From contig NC_020166.2 in NCBI RefSeq assembly GCF_000224145.3, forward strand, positions 3,217,561 to 3,281,560: a DNA stretch of 64,000 nucleotides. The letters are read 5' to 3'. A program made the translations under genes and the position numbers. The stretch is from Ciona intestinalis. Taxonomy: Eukaryota > Chordata > Ascidiacea > Phlebobranchia > Cionidae. This document shows, in pieces, positions 12,320 through 23,990 of the stretch (positions are counted from its first letter, which is position 1; each line of letters begins with the position of its first letter). Under the pieces are notes generated by a model. That model worked only from the letters and a program-made list of their open reading frames with translations. It was not told where the DNA came from and made no database searches.

Positions 12320-12410
12320 GACTTCCACAGACCGTCGTTAATTGTTTCAGGCTATTTGGAAATTATGTGTTAAAGGTGTCCCATCTTCCCCCACCCCCAC
12401 CCTACTATAT
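12320..12410 (-). mobile_element. MITE, right half beside the gap
   Basis: Begins gacttccacagaccgtcgtt and ends caccctactatat; the left half is lost in the gap. Confidence 0.75.
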
Positions 12411-12924
12411 AATCCAATTAATTAATTTTGAATTTTGTTACAATAAATCTCAAATCCCCTTTAATAATAAAACTCTACATTTTTATTCATACCATATTTT
12501 TCAATTATTTTATTTGCAGATCATTTCTTGAATATATCTTTCCACGATCCCTCTCGCTGAGCTTGTATTCCTAAAACCGGGAAATCCCCTCTGTGGACGC
12601 AATTTTTATCTTTGAAATTTTACGCCCGCAATTTTTAAACTGGAAATTTTTACCAGCCAGAGTCTGACAATTTTTTTGCCATTTTTGTAATTAACATCGC
12701 CTGATTTAAAAGTATGAACGACAGTACGTTTTCACACAGCTGCTAAATGCATTAGCTGATTTTTGTATGATAAGTTATGTTAATACATTCGTTTCGATCA
12801 CGTTTAGTGCTAACGTGTAAATTCGATCATGTATTATTTAATGATAAACATGCGTTGTTTTTCATCAAACTCTGCTCTTTATTTCTTGAAATACGGTTGA
12901 ATTTAGAAAAAGCTTTAGTTATAT

Positions 12925-13116
12925 GCTACTGTGGGGGAAGACGGAGCACCTTTAGCACATATTATTCAAATATACTGGTCGTGTTTTAATCAATTACCAA
13001 CAGTCTATGGGTGTCGTGAGGATATACGAATTTATAATTCTTTGAATGTTTGTTTTATTATCAAGTAAGACGAGAAAAAAACGAAAAGGTGTCCCATCTT
13101 CCCCCACAGTATTATA
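12925..13116 (+). mobile_element. MITE, forward
   Basis: Starts tgctactgtgggggaagacg and ends cccatcttcccccacagtat. Confidence 0.75.
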
Positions 13117-13254
13117 TTTTACAAACAGGCAGGTATTTTAAATTTTGTAATATTTAGCGTTTTTTTGACTTATTTGTTTATCTCTGTTATTTTGGGTTGT
13201 TTTGTTCGTTAAAAACTCGGTAAACAGTACAGCGCTGTTTCAGTTACGCGCATA

Positions 13255-13500
13255 TGTCCACCCAAGCGAATTTAGGTTCTAGGCTTAACCCTGCTACCGC
13301 TGTAGGTGTAAAAGTTTCCGTGAGCAAGTAATCCCTGAACGGCAATTGCTGCAACCCAGTAGTTCCTTGTGGGTTGTTAAAATGGTCAGTCGTATACTAA
13401 ACGAGCATAAAGTGTGGGAATTACAACACCCGTGTTAATTACAACGCAACAACTGTCGTGGTCCCGCCACACAAGTATAGGTAAAATATATTAATTCATT
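13255..13500 (+). repeat. Old SINE copy
   Basis: Recognisable by ttctaggcttaaccctgcta, ggcaattgctgcaacccagt and a tccc-gccacacaagtatagg tail; strongly diverged and lacking a clear A box. Confidence 0.55.
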
Positions 13501-14002
13501 AATACAAAAAAAAAGTTTATTGCGAGGGTTGCTGTTCTACTAGTACACCCAATTAACAGAGATTTGTTTCTTTTAGGGAAATATTACCATAAAATGGCAA
13601 GTAGAATAATGACATTTTCGGGTGTGGTAAAATTGTACATGTTTTTATTTTTGGTAATACAAAAAGATTTTACAGATTTAAAAACCGAATCCCCACTCAA
13701 AGAGAGCGTTGTTGAATGTTTCAATCAAATACGGAATATATATGTGAAAACAATATCCATCTTACCGCAGAGTAGGCCTACGATATAAATAATACTGCAC
13801 GGTATATACCGTATACAGATAATACTCGCATTGGTTAGTCGGAACGTTCTTGTTTAATTTAGTTGAACAAGGAAACAGGATGTGATCGGTCTGAAACTTT
13901 CTGTCCATTTCTCAATGACGTCTTATTTGTTTCCTGTCTGTATTGTGGACGCAACGTTTCATTTTGGATTCTGTGCTAAAGTATGTTTATGATATGTGTA
14001 TG

Positions 14003-14176
14003 TATAGTAAGGTGGGGGAACATGGGACACCTTTAGCTTATATAATACCCAACTATCCTAATCGTGTTTTAAACAATTGACAACGGTCTATGGGAATCGT
14101 GAGGATATGGTTTTGTAATTTTTTTGAAAATTCTTTGTCTACTATCAAATAGGACGAGAAAATCTAACGAAGGTAT
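14003..14176 (+). mobile_element. MITE, forward, 3' end replaced by SINE sequence
   Basis: Starts tatagtaaggtgggggaaca; breaks off after gaaaatctaacgaagg, where SINE sequence (accactgggttggagcaatt) follows at 14179. Confidence 0.65.
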
Positions 14177-14178
14177 CT

Positions 14179-14245
14179 AAACCACTGGGTTGGAGCAATT
14201 GCTGTTAAGTGTCTTTGCCCAAGAACACATACGCCAACAATGGTG
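14179..14245 (-). repeat. SINE fragment
   Basis: Only the central block (accactgggttggagcaatt through cgccaacaatgg) is present, fused to non-SINE sequence. Confidence 0.6.
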
Positions 14246-14518
14246 TATGAATGTTACTTTATTATTTTCAAGTGGCAGGGCAACGACAATCATTTTAACA
14301 TGAGGTTTCTGTTTCACACTTATAAGTTACCATGTATGCAAATGCGTGTATATGTGCGTAATAACTCTCAACAAACTTAACTGAAATGTGTCAATTCGGG
14401 TTACTTAACTTGCTATGATAGACACACAAATTACCTATTGTTTTATGCGCAAATTATGCCTGTGATTGAAAGATATATGCGTCAAGTAACAGACGCGTGG
14501 CCAGCCTTGGTACGCATA

Positions 14519-14717
14519 TATAGTAGCATGGGGGAAGACAGGACACCTTATAAGCACATAATATTCAAATATCCCGATTGTGTTTTAAACAATTAACAAC
14601 GGTTTATATGAGCCGTGAAGATACAGTTTTATAACTCTTTGAATGTTTTTTGTTTACTAGCTTATAAAACGTGAAAATAAAATGAGAAGGTGTCCCGTCT
14701 TTCCCCACCCTACTGTA
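14519..14717 (+). mobile_element. MITE, forward, shared by both arms
   Basis: Counterpart is 24963-25160 at the equivalent position, so this insertion predates the duplication. Confidence 0.75.
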
Positions 14718-15757
14718 TATATATTAAACGCATATTAAGATATTGCCAAACATGTTGCAATGCACTCATGGTGTATACGCCCCCACACGTACATATTACG
14801 CAAATTTAATTTTGCTTTATGCTTATCGCAGGTGTGTACGCTGTTTGGAAGTCAAAAAGTATAACAAAATCTATAATGCAAGACCGAGGTAATCCTTGAT
14901 ATGCATTTTTGCCTATTTAAATACCTATCAAAGTATAAGCATATACTAACCCTTCTTATACCGTTTTTAACAATTAAAGCGGAGTCGTTAGGAACCGGTT
15001 ATATATTCTGTAATTATTCTTTGTTTTCTTCGAAATGCACCATCTTACCCTAACCAAAACCTAAACTTGTTTTCTCTGCTATTAACTCAGCGTGCTTTGT
15101 ATGCAATCAGAGCAAGGGCCAATGTCAAAACCTTTTAAAAGGCCAAACTTGCAGTATACAGGCATTTCGGACTTTATCCTTTTCCACCAACAGCCCACTA
15201 CAGACTATACAAGCATGTGTCATATCTAAAAATAACCACATCATCGATTGGCGTTATAAATCACGCGGTGTCAAATAACTTTTGTTAAGTGTTGAATGTT
15301 ATTTATTGTACACCGCCCACGCATAGCAAATGCTTTGTATAGTCTGCAGCACTGACTGTGTAAAAGCTCCAATGCATCTACGTCTTGTGATGCGTGGGTG
15401 ATTTGTTTATTTTGGTTTTAGCTATTACAACAAACTTAAAGGCCTTATACCTCAGAGGTTGCGCAATAAGTGTGATTTATTGTCACTTTAAACGATTTTT
15501 AAAGAAGTTTAATTTCTGAGTATATTTTCAAATAGGGCCAATGTCGTTGATATAATTATTCCAAGATTAATAGTACAAATGTGTAATACAGTGTCGCGCT
15601 TACAAATCATAAATAGTTTCCCAAAACAGACACTGCGCAAAAAATAATCTGAAAAATTGTGGATCATATTTTTTTTTAAAGGAAAAGTGTCTTTTTGAAC
15701 CCAAACTCGGCTAAACAAAAAGTTAAGTCCGAAGTTTTTTAAGCATTAAAAAAATAA

Positions 15758-15947
15758 ATAGTATAGGGGGGGGGGAAAGATGGGACACCTTTTCGTTTTA
15801 TTTCATTTGGTAGTAAACAAAGAACATTCAAAGAAAAAAACGTATCCTCACGGCCCCAATAGACCGTTGTTAGTTGTTTGTAACATGATCAGGATATTTA
15901 AATATTAAGTGCTAAAGGTGACCTGTATTCCGCCACCGTATACTATA
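15758..15947 (-). mobile_element. MITE, reverse, shared by both arms
   Basis: Starts atagtataggggggggggaa and ends cgccaccgtatactata; equivalent to 23784-23990 on the other arm. Confidence 0.7.
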
Positions 15948-16098
15948 AATTTAATGAAGAAACAGGAATAATACATTAGATACTCACAGTGTCGGTATAA
16001 CAAATGTATAATTTCTTTTTTAAAAACTGTTTTTTTCTTTTTTTTTAACAGAGTATTTTATAACTTCAGTTTTGATTGGTAAATTATATAGTTCCATT

Positions 16099-17998
16099 TT
16101 ATGCATGATCAAACACAGAATCGCTTTTTTCTTCTCCGTCCTCGGATATGGGCAATCCTCTGGAGTTGCATGCAGCTGATGACGAGTCCATGTACGGAGC
16201 AATGTTTTTATTGTTCGGGAAAGCTGCTGGGGACCTTGGACCACTGTAGGCGCTGGTACTGGACGTCATTTGTCTTTTTTCTTGTTCCTTCCAACAATTT
16301 GCGCACAGGGGAAAAAGTCTGTCCTTCCAATCGCCGAAAGAAAATAAGACGCTGCATAGGTTGACCAGCAGGTTCAAATTGTATATAAGATTCGGTACGA
16401 TTCTAGGGTGGCCTGAAAATGCGATTGACACAACTGCAGTTACGACATCTGATATAACACATACGCTCGCTGTGGCAAGAACTCGCCACATAATGTTAAC
16501 CAGATGACGCTGGCGGTTGATTTGCTTTTTTTGTCGAAAACTCCGATACCGATTCGCGGCGTCCGTTTGTACGTTTTTCACGCTGTCCATGTCGCTATCG
16601 GAGTCGTATTTTAGAGCCGACGATGCTGGTCCAGTCTGATCATGTGCATGGCCTTTCTGCATTGTTATTCTCAGTGATTTCGGAAACTTGACTTGCCCGC
16701 GCTCGGTTGGGAATCGAGGGGACAAAGGTGGGGACGTGGGCGGGTTAACTGTGTACCGAACAGCTTTTGGTTCACTCTTCACCATCGTAGACCTATGTTT
16801 CAACAATGGGTACAGGAACAAGGCTAACAGTAGCAGCTGAGACCCAACTGACGTAAAGGCAAGAATGACATATCTTATATCTGAAGGTATAGGTGCAGTT
16901 ACGCCTAATTTACAGCCTTCTGGCGAGTCGACCGCTGTGGTAGCAAGGCTGAAGATCAGAGTATTAAGCAGGGAGGAACAGATGATAGTAGCTAAGCTTA
17001 TCCACATAACGACGCCGATCTTTTTCGTTCTTAAATGTATCACAGGATGATTGAGGAAGACATGAAGACGAAACCACAGAGCGGAGTAAATGCAAGTTGC
17101 GCACAGCGAGTACGTTATCACAACCACTACCTAGAATTAATGATTGTATTTGAAACGATATTTTCAGTTCGTGTTAGCAGAAAAAAAAAAAAAAACGAGT
17201 TATGGTAGGGGTGGAGGAGGTGGGACACCTATTCATTCTATTTTCTCCTACCAAAAATAACATTTAAAAAGTTGTAAAACCGTATCCTCACGACTTTCGT
17301 AGACCGTTGGTAATTGTTTAAAATACGATCCGGAATCAGGATATTTGGATATTGTGTGCTAAAGGTGTCCCATCTCCCCCCAGACTCACAGTAACGCTAA
17401 AGACTGCAATACTTTAGTTGTTTTGCAGCAAAAATATTATATACATTACAACAGATACGTTTTTATCTTGCCGTGAGACCTACAAGTTAAACGTTAAAAC
17501 ACACGACTGTGGTATATTGATTATATATACATATATAGCTTATGAATATTCGTTTACCTGATACACTTTACAGTTCACTCGAACTCCGCTGTGATAAGTA
17601 CCAAGTTCCAACTGGTCAGCTGCCATGCGTACCACAGCGAAAAACGCTGCGAATATACAAAGAACTCGCAGGGGTCTTGCGGATTTACCAGCAGTTCCGT
17701 CTATTCGTCTGCGTTTTCCCTTTTCCCGGTTCGAAGACACGGACTGCCCTCTTTCAACGCTTGCCGAACTGTGTCCTCCCGAAACATCTCTCTCAGTTTT
17801 GGTACTCCGTGTCGATAAGTGTCTTCGCTTGAAAAAGTCAATGTTTTGTTTCACGCTGTATGCCAACAGACTTGCAAGGATGTACGTCGCAATTACAGAC
17901 AGAAGTACAGAGAATACTTCATACGTCATCCAGGTGTGATAGGGAAGGGCGTAAGCTGTTTCCGGTATCGTGACGTTGTTAGGTGCTTCAGTGGACAT
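16099..17998 (-). CDS. Seven-pass membrane protein, orphan GPCR-like, copy A
   Basis: Two exons, 17998-17558 and 17130-16099, GT-AG, phase 0, 490 aa. N-terminus MSTEAPNNVTIPETAYALPY has a possible N-glycosylation site (NVT). Seven hydrophobic segments lie near residues 28-50, 109-128, 148-169, 185-210, 231-257, 359-385 and 390-410. Cysteines at the top of segment 3 (NCKVYQ) and in the second outer loop (PEGCKLG) could form the usual GPCR disulphide. Loops 1 and 3 are long, Arg/Ser-rich and would be cytoplasmic. The C-tail is Ser-rich (ISEDGEEKSDSVFDHA). I do not recognise the family, and no clear DRY or NPxxY motif is seen. It is paralogous to 21766-23636 in opposite orientation. The intron holds a MITE absent from copy B. 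Confidence 0.82.
17201..17391 (-). mobile_element. MITE in the intron of 7TM copy A only
   Basis: Starts tatggtaggggtggaggagg and ends ctccccccagactcacagta. The intron of copy B lacks it and has a SINE tail instead. Confidence 0.7.
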
Positions 17999-18458
17999 TG
18001 TGTTATATCAATTAAATTTATAATTTTAGGCTTTTCATCTTTGTTGATTTTATCCCAAATATTTTTTGTTGTTTTTATCTCAAATTAAAGTCATATTGAC
18101 CCCTGTCTCTTTTCCTCATGTTTATATCTTAGCCTTTCTCACAAAACTAAAACTATAGTTTTATGAGACAAAATCAAACTGTACGAAAAAAGTTTTTGTT
18201 ATGAATCTATGAAACTAGTTTAATCGTTCACATTCGCAAACTATACACAATTTTATCGGTTTTACTATACTTTAGCGAGCATTAAAAATTCGCACCTTAC
18301 TCTTTCGTATTTTTTTACCTGTTCAAAAAATACTGTTTCTATTCAACTTATTTGTTTAATATTTAAAAACAGTAATCGACTTTAACGCGCTATATTTATA
18401 AAGTCGTGATATTACTGTCGAATAATACTGCATAACATTATTTTTCTGATTATTATTA

Positions 18459-18533
18459 AATGGAGGTCCGTAAAAAGAAAATTAAAAAAGTCTCGCCTGA
18501 CAAAGTGTCCCATCTTCTCCCACCCTACTATAC
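18459..18533 (+). mobile_element. MITE, 3' remnant
   Basis: Only the last third is present: aaatggaggtccgtaaaaag and gtgtcccatcttctcccacc. Confidence 0.6.
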
Positions 18534-18735
18534 ATACAGATAGTTTCAGCATTGGTTAGTCGGAACGTTCTTGTATAATTTAGTATAATTTACAAGGAAA
18601 CAGGATGTGATCGGTCTGAAACTTTCTGTCCATTTCTCAATGACGTCTTATTTGTTTTCTGTCTGTATATTGTTGACGCAGTATTTCATTGCGGGTACGG
18701 ATTCTATACTGAAGTATGTATATGATATGTGTATG

Positions 18736-18899
18736 TATAGTAGGGTAGGGGGAGATGGGACACCCTTTCATTCTGCTTTCTTGTCCCATTTGGTAGTAAA
18801 CAAAGAAACCGATCCTCACGACTTTCATAGACCGTTGGTAATTGTTTAAAACACGATTTTATGTGTTTAAGGTGTCCCGTCTTCCCTCACCCTACTATA
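18736..18899 (-). mobile_element. MITE, reverse, internally deleted
   Basis: Clean ends (tatagtagggtagggggaga; cttccctcaccctactatac); about 30 bp missing inside. Confidence 0.75.
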
Positions 18900-18900
18900 C

Positions 18901-19073
18901 AGTATAAGATGGGACATGTTTTCATTTTTGATCGCCCTATTTGGTAGTAAAACAAGCAATAATTGGAGAATTATATAACCGTTCTCTCACCACTTTAATT
19001 TGTTAAAAGCACCATAAGAAAATGTGGATTTATAAGATGCTATCAGTATCTCATCTTACCCAACATTACTATA
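18901..19073 (-). mobile_element. MITE, reverse, diverged, in tandem with the previous copy
   Basis: Starts agtataagatgggacatgtt and ends catcttacccaacattacta. Confidence 0.6.
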
Positions 19074-19199
19074 TGTTGTACTTAATTCTTTTCTTGCTTT
19101 TGAATACCATGAAGATAACCACACTAATGCAAAATAAAGGCGAAACAATAGCCGTTTGTACCTTAATGTGCGCAAGGCGTACTAAATAATTGAACACGA

Positions 19200-19306
19200 C
19201 GCCGTGGCGAAGTGGATATAGCGCGCCTGCCTGTAACCCAGAGGTAATGGGTTCAAGGATCGTCGCTGCTACCATTGTTGGCTTGTGTGTCCTTGAGCAA
19301 GACACT
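19200..19306 (+). mobile_element. SINE head, cut by gap
   Basis: cgccgtggcgaagtggatat then gcgcgcctgcctgtaaccca and gggttcaaggatcgtcgctg, ending at gcaagacact beside the Ns. Confidence 0.75.
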
Positions 19307-19356
19307 NNNNNNNNNNNNNNNNNNNNNNNNNNNNNNNNNNNNNNNNNNNNNNNNNN
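19307..19356. other. Assembly gap, 50 N
   Basis: Lies between two SINE pieces in opposite orientation, as expected when a repeat defeats assembly. Confidence 0.95.
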
Positions 19357-19515
19357 ACAATCGTTATAACACCTGTGTTCTGTTTTATTCAGCTCGTGTA
19401 AGCTTACGCTTTTTTCATTTTTATGTGTGGCTGATAATTTGGACAACCCATTAGCGACCACTGGGTTGGAGCAACTGTCGTTAAGTGTCTTGTCCAAGTA
19501 CACATATGCCCCCCC
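19357..19515 (-). mobile_element. SINE piece, minus orientation
   Basis: Tail-to-centre portion: cctgtgttctgttttattca, tgtggctgataatttggaca, accactgggttggagcaact. Confidence 0.65.
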
Positions 19516-20852
19516 CACAGTATAATATGGTCACTTTATTATCTTCAGGTGGTGGGGCAACGACAATCATTTTAACATGGGTATATTCTGTTTCACACTT
19601 ATATGAACACATATATGAAACACACATATATGAAAAAGCATGTGTCATTGCGTAAATCTTAACAAACTGAACTGAAATATGTATAGAGTGTTTAGGTTAA
19701 AACCAGCATTTTACGGTCAAAATGTCGATTCGTGCAAAATATGTTACGATAGGGGCGCGATTTTATTTTTTTATTTTTTAATTCAAGAATGTATTTACTC
19801 TAATCTGGGATACTTTGTTCTTTTCCGTTTACCAGCTATAAAGTTTCCGTTATTTTCTACCCTGTGTATTTATTGCAATTTTATTTGGCAACCCTTTTTT
19901 GTATTATGTAGTATTTTGAACATGGCCTATTTATTTAAATTCCTAGCACAAAAATGGGACTCAATATGTAATTTAAAGTTCATGAACGAATATCATGTGT
20001 GAGTCAACCAAACAGATTTGCCGATTTGTTTAATATTAGTCGGTTTTTTTTTATCACACAATTTCTTTTTATTTACAGAATCTTTCTTATTTCATTTTGT
20101 TTAAAATTTTAGTTGCTTGGTTTATTTTGTGATGTGCACCGACGTCACGCTATGACGTAAATCCCTTTCCTTATACCCCAAACGAACACAATACGCAACT
20201 TGTCGGGAGTATAATCTGACAACGTGTGTGTACGTATTCAATATGTAATACATACGTATACAGTCCATATATATATGTGCAAATACGTAATTAAATACAA
20301 TTTAGCTTCAATATTACGACGTATTCACGTTTTCAATAACTGAAAAAATACAGTAACTATTGTATGTGTGATATTACACTGCGCGTATCTGTAACATGTG
20401 CGTGTCAGGCGCTCATTTACGCAGATGATACGACCTAATATATGATGTAAGTCGAACCGTTTTGGTTGAACTCTGTTTGGTACAGCGCCAATAACATGGG
20501 ACAATATAACAGGTGAGTCTTCGGTTAATAAACTGCCACAAATCTTATATCTTTCAGTTAAATGACTCACCGAGCCATACGTCTGTTGCAATCTGCTACT
20601 GTGCAAAAGAAACACATGAAAAGGCGCGTGCGCGATGACGTCACATATTCGGCAGCGTGTATGACGCAGGTGCATTGAAATATATAAATGATGGATATTG
20701 CGGTAAGTTGGTCAAAGTATGGAATAACCGACAACGTAAGGTTGCGAAAGTATTAAGGTGATTTCGACATGAAATCCATGGTACAAAGTCAGTATGTGCA
20801 GATTTAATGGAAAATTAGAATTAGCCACTGGAAGTAAGTATATACGTATAGA

Positions 20853-21045
20853 GTATAGTGGGGGAAGATAGGACACCTTCAGTACATAATTTCCAAATAT
20901 CCTGATCGTGTTCAAAACAGTAACAACGGTCTATTGGAGTCGTGCGGATATGGTTTAATAATTATTTGAATGTTCTTTGTGTACTACCAAATGGAGCGGG
21001 AAATTAGAATGAAAATAAGTCCCATCTTACCCCACCCTACTATAT
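20853..21045 (+). mobile_element. MITE, forward
   Basis: Starts gtatagtgggggaagatagg and ends cccatcttaccccaccctac. Confidence 0.8.
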
Positions 21046-21518
21046 ATATTTTAGGTTACACGCAATATGTCACTGTGATTATTCAAATTTTCAAAGGCTT
21101 ATAACCAGTGGTGGTAACATCCTGCCTGTAACCAGTATAAGCGCTACCGGTTAAGATTGTAGCGTGCTTACGTATGTAGAGAGTTTTCTGTATACGGGAT
21201 ATTGCTTGGCCTGTATTAAATTAGAGAAGTGTCGCATTTTCTATTCAATGGGTTTCGCACCATTCGCATATAAGCAAAGGCCATTGGGGTCGAATTCTTT
21301 GCAAAGGCAGAAGTAAAACAAGCCAGTTGTTAAGCGTTTCTTAAAGAGGGTTAGAAAGTTTTAACATATGCTGTACTTGAGTCTGTATAAACAACTGTAA
21401 TGTTTTTAGTTGCTAATTCTCTTTTCTTCGTTGTTTAAAATAGTTTGATCTTCGCTATCATATATGAATAGATTAAAAAATCGTTGTTACGTTATGAAAA
21501 TTAAACTGATTGTAACAC

Positions 21519-21691
21519 ATAGTAGGGTGGGGAAAGACGGGACACCTTTAGCACGTCATATCCAAATATCCTGATCGTGTTTTAAACAATTAATAACGGT
21601 CTATATAAGAGTTGTGTAATTCTTTAAATGTTCTTTGTTCACTAACAAATGGGACGAGAAAAGATCTTCCATCTTCCCCCACCCTACTATG
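21519..21691 (+). mobile_element. MITE, forward, 75 bp upstream of 7TM copy B
   Basis: Starts catagtagggtggggaaaga and ends atcttcccccaccctactat. Copy A has no MITE at the matching place, so the insertion, or the duplication edge, lies here. Confidence 0.75.
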
Positions 21692-21765
21692 TATTTTTTT
21701 TAAATATAACGTTTTTATAGATTTGTAATAAAAAGCTTAAAATTATAAATTTACCTGATAATACA

Positions 21766-23636
21766 ATGTCAACTGAAGCACCCAACAACGTCACGACACC
21801 GGCAACAGCTTACGCCCTTCCTTATCACACCTGGATGACGTATGAAGTATTCTCCGTTCTTCTGTCTGTAATTGCGACGTACATCCTTGCAAGTCTGTTG
21901 GCATACAGCGTGCAACAAAACATTGACTTTTTCAAGCGAAGGCACTTATCGACACGGAGTACTAAAACTGAGAGAGATGTTTCGGGAGGACACAGTTCGG
22001 CGGGGGTTGAACGAGGACAGTCCGTGTCTTCGAACCGGGAAAGGGGAAAACGCAGACGAATGGACGGAACTGGTAAATCCGCAAGACCCCTGCGAGTCCT
22101 TTGTATATTCGCAGCGTTTTTCGCTGTGGTACGCATGGCAGCTGACCAGTTGGAACTTGGTACTTATTACAGCGGAGTTCGAGTGAACTGTAAAGTGTAT
22201 CAGGTAAACGAATATTCATAAGCTATATATGTATATATAATCAATATACCACAGTCGTGTGTTTTAACGTTTAACTTGTAGGTCTCACGGTAAGATAAAA
22301 ACGTATCTGTTGTAATGTATATAACATTTTTGCTGCAAAACAACTAAACTAATGAATGAATGTAATGAATGTAACTTACTTTATCCTCGCGTGGCCGGAA
22401 AACGACAGTCGTTATCACACGGGTTTAACATTTCTTGTAATTTATAGAAGCATAGAGATACCTTTTCTGCAAAAGCTAACGTATCGCAGTCTTTATAGCG
22501 TTACTGTATATAACTCGTTTCTTATTTATCACTTTCTGCTTGCCATTATTTAGCTTACACAAACTGAAACATCGTTTTATATATATAATTATTAATTTCA
22601 GGTGGTGGTTGTGATAACGTACTCACTATGCGCAACTTGCATTTACTCCGCTCTGTGGTTTCGTCTTCGTATCTTCCTCAATCATCCTGTAATGAACCAT
22701 TTAACAACGAAAAAGATCGGCGTCGTTATGTGGATAAGCTTAGCTACTATCATCTGTTCATCCCTGCTTAATACTCTGATCTTCAGCCTTGCTACCACAG
22801 CGGTCGACTCGCCAGAAGGCTGTAAATTAGGCGTAACTGCACCTATACCTTCAGGTATAAGATATGTCATTCTTGCCTTCACTTCAGTTGGGTCTCAGCT
22901 GCTACTGTTAGCCTTGTTCCTGTACCCATTGTTGAAACATAGGTCTACGATGGTGAAGAGTGAACCAAAAGCTGTTCGGTACACAGTTAACCCGCCCACG
23001 TCCCCGCCTTTGTCCCCTCGATCCCCAACCGAGCGCGGGCAAGTCAAGTTTCCTAAATCACTGAGAATAACAATGCAGAAAGGCCATGCAAATGGTCAGA
23101 CTGGCCCAGCATCGTCGGCTCGAAGATACGACTCTGATAGCGACATGGACAGCGTGAAAAACGTACAAACGGACGCCGCGAATCGGTACCGGAGTTTTCG
23201 ACAAAAAAAGCAAATCAACCGCCAGCGTCATCTGGTTAACATTATGTGGCGAGTCCTGGCAACAGCGATCGTATGTGTTATATCAGATGTCGTAACTGCA
23301 GTTGTGTCAATCGCATTTTCGGGCCACCCTAGAATCGTACCGAACCTTATATACAATTTGAACCTGCTGGTCAACCTATGCAGCGTCTTATTTTCTTTCG
23401 GCGACTGGAAGGACAGACTTTTTCCCCTGTGCGCAAATTGTTGGAAGGAACAAGAAAAAAGACAAAGGACGTCCAGTACCAGCGCCTACAGTGGTCCAAG
23501 GTCTCCAGCAGCTTTTCCGAACAATAAAAACATTGCGCCGTACATGGACTCGTCATCAGCTGCATGCAACTCCAGAGGATTGCCCATATCCGAGGACGGA
23601 GAAGAAAAAAGCGATTCTGTGTTTGATCATGCATAA
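21766..23636 (+). CDS. Seven-pass membrane protein, orphan GPCR-like, copy B
   Basis: Exons 21766-22203 and 22602-23636, phase 0, 490 aa. It differs from copy A by scattered substitutions (for example ATPATAY for TIPETAY, RRYDSDS for KYDSDS) and one-residue indels near residues 102 and 177. The same seven hydrophobic segments and the same loop cysteines (about residues 142 and 220) are present. Both copies keep full-length frames, so both look functional. The differences fall largely in loops and tails, which suggests purifying selection on the membrane core, judged by eye only. Upstream is a MITE; the intron carries a SINE tail. Confidence 0.82.
22352..22425 (-). mobile_element. SINE tail in the intron of 7TM copy B only
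   Basis: aatgaatgaatgtaatgaat then tatcctcgcgtggccggaaa and gtcgttatcacacggg. Only the 3' end of the element is present, as in 5'-truncated retroposition. Confidence 0.7.
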
Positions 23637-23783
23637 AATGGAACTATATAATTTACCAATCAAAACTGAAGTTATAAAATACTCTGATAAAAAAAAGAAA
23701 AAAAAATCTGAAAAGAAAGTGTACGTTTGTTACCGACACTGTGATTATCTAATTTATTATTCCTGTAACTTCATTAAATGTAT

Positions 23784-23990
23784 ATATAGTAGGTTGGGGG
23801 AAGATGGGACATCTTTAGCACATAATATCCAAATAACCTGATCGTGTTTCAAACAATTAAAAACGGTCTATGACAGTCGTGCGGATACGGTTTTGTAATT
23901 CTTTAAATGTTTTATGTTTACTACCTATATATACCTATTGGGGCGAGAAAACAGAATGAAAAGGTGTCCCATCTTCCCCGCCCTTTTATA
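23784..23990 (+). mobile_element. MITE, forward, shared by both arms
   Basis: Lies 3' of copy B; partner of 15758-15947. Confidence 0.75.

Larger units (their letters stand above)
13822..14420. repeat. Direct segmental repeat, copy 1
   Basis: 13830-14000 matches 18548-18730 almost base for base (cattggttagtcggaacgtt, gaaacaggatgtgatcggtc). 14230-14400 matches 19520-19685 (gggcaacgacaatcatttta). Copy 1 contains a MITE and a SINE piece between these blocks. Confidence 0.7.
14480..18040. repeat. Left arm of large inverted duplication
   Basis: Reverse complement of 21720-25235. Matches continue far beyond the genes: 14490-14517 against 25160-25190, 14735-14850 against 24835-24955, and 15060-15500 against 24130-24540. 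MITEs at 14519 and 15758 have partners at matching places in the other arm. Confidence 0.85.
18541..19690. repeat. Direct segmental repeat, copy 2
   Basis: Partner of 13822-14420, in the same orientation; longer because two MITEs, SINE pieces and a gap lie inside it. Confidence 0.65.
18041..21719. other. Spacer between the palindrome arms
   Basis: Contains part of a direct repeat, several MITEs, opposed SINE pieces and a 50-N gap. 19680-20850 holds no feature I can support; its longest ORF (20325-20675, minus) has no recognisable domain. Both 7TM genes would be transcribed outward from this spacer, so their promoters should lie at its edges. Confidence 0.5.

Noticed and set aside
12247-12531. 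94-aa ORF across the 50-N gap
   Set aside because: It joins a wrong frame of DEK to MITE sequence.
13564-13788. 74-aa ORF
   Set aside because: The sequence looks like a heavily decayed copy of the main MITE (ends and internal order are roughly preserved), not a gene.
17542-18088. Several plus-strand ORFs opposite 7TM copy A exon 1, with mirror images opposite copy B
   Set aside because: They owe their length to the GC-rich coding exon on the other strand, and the 7TM frame has splice sites and domain structure.
20325-20675. 116-aa minus-strand ORF in the palindrome spacer
   Set aside because: No domain, no splice context and no counterpart elsewhere in the window; expected by chance.
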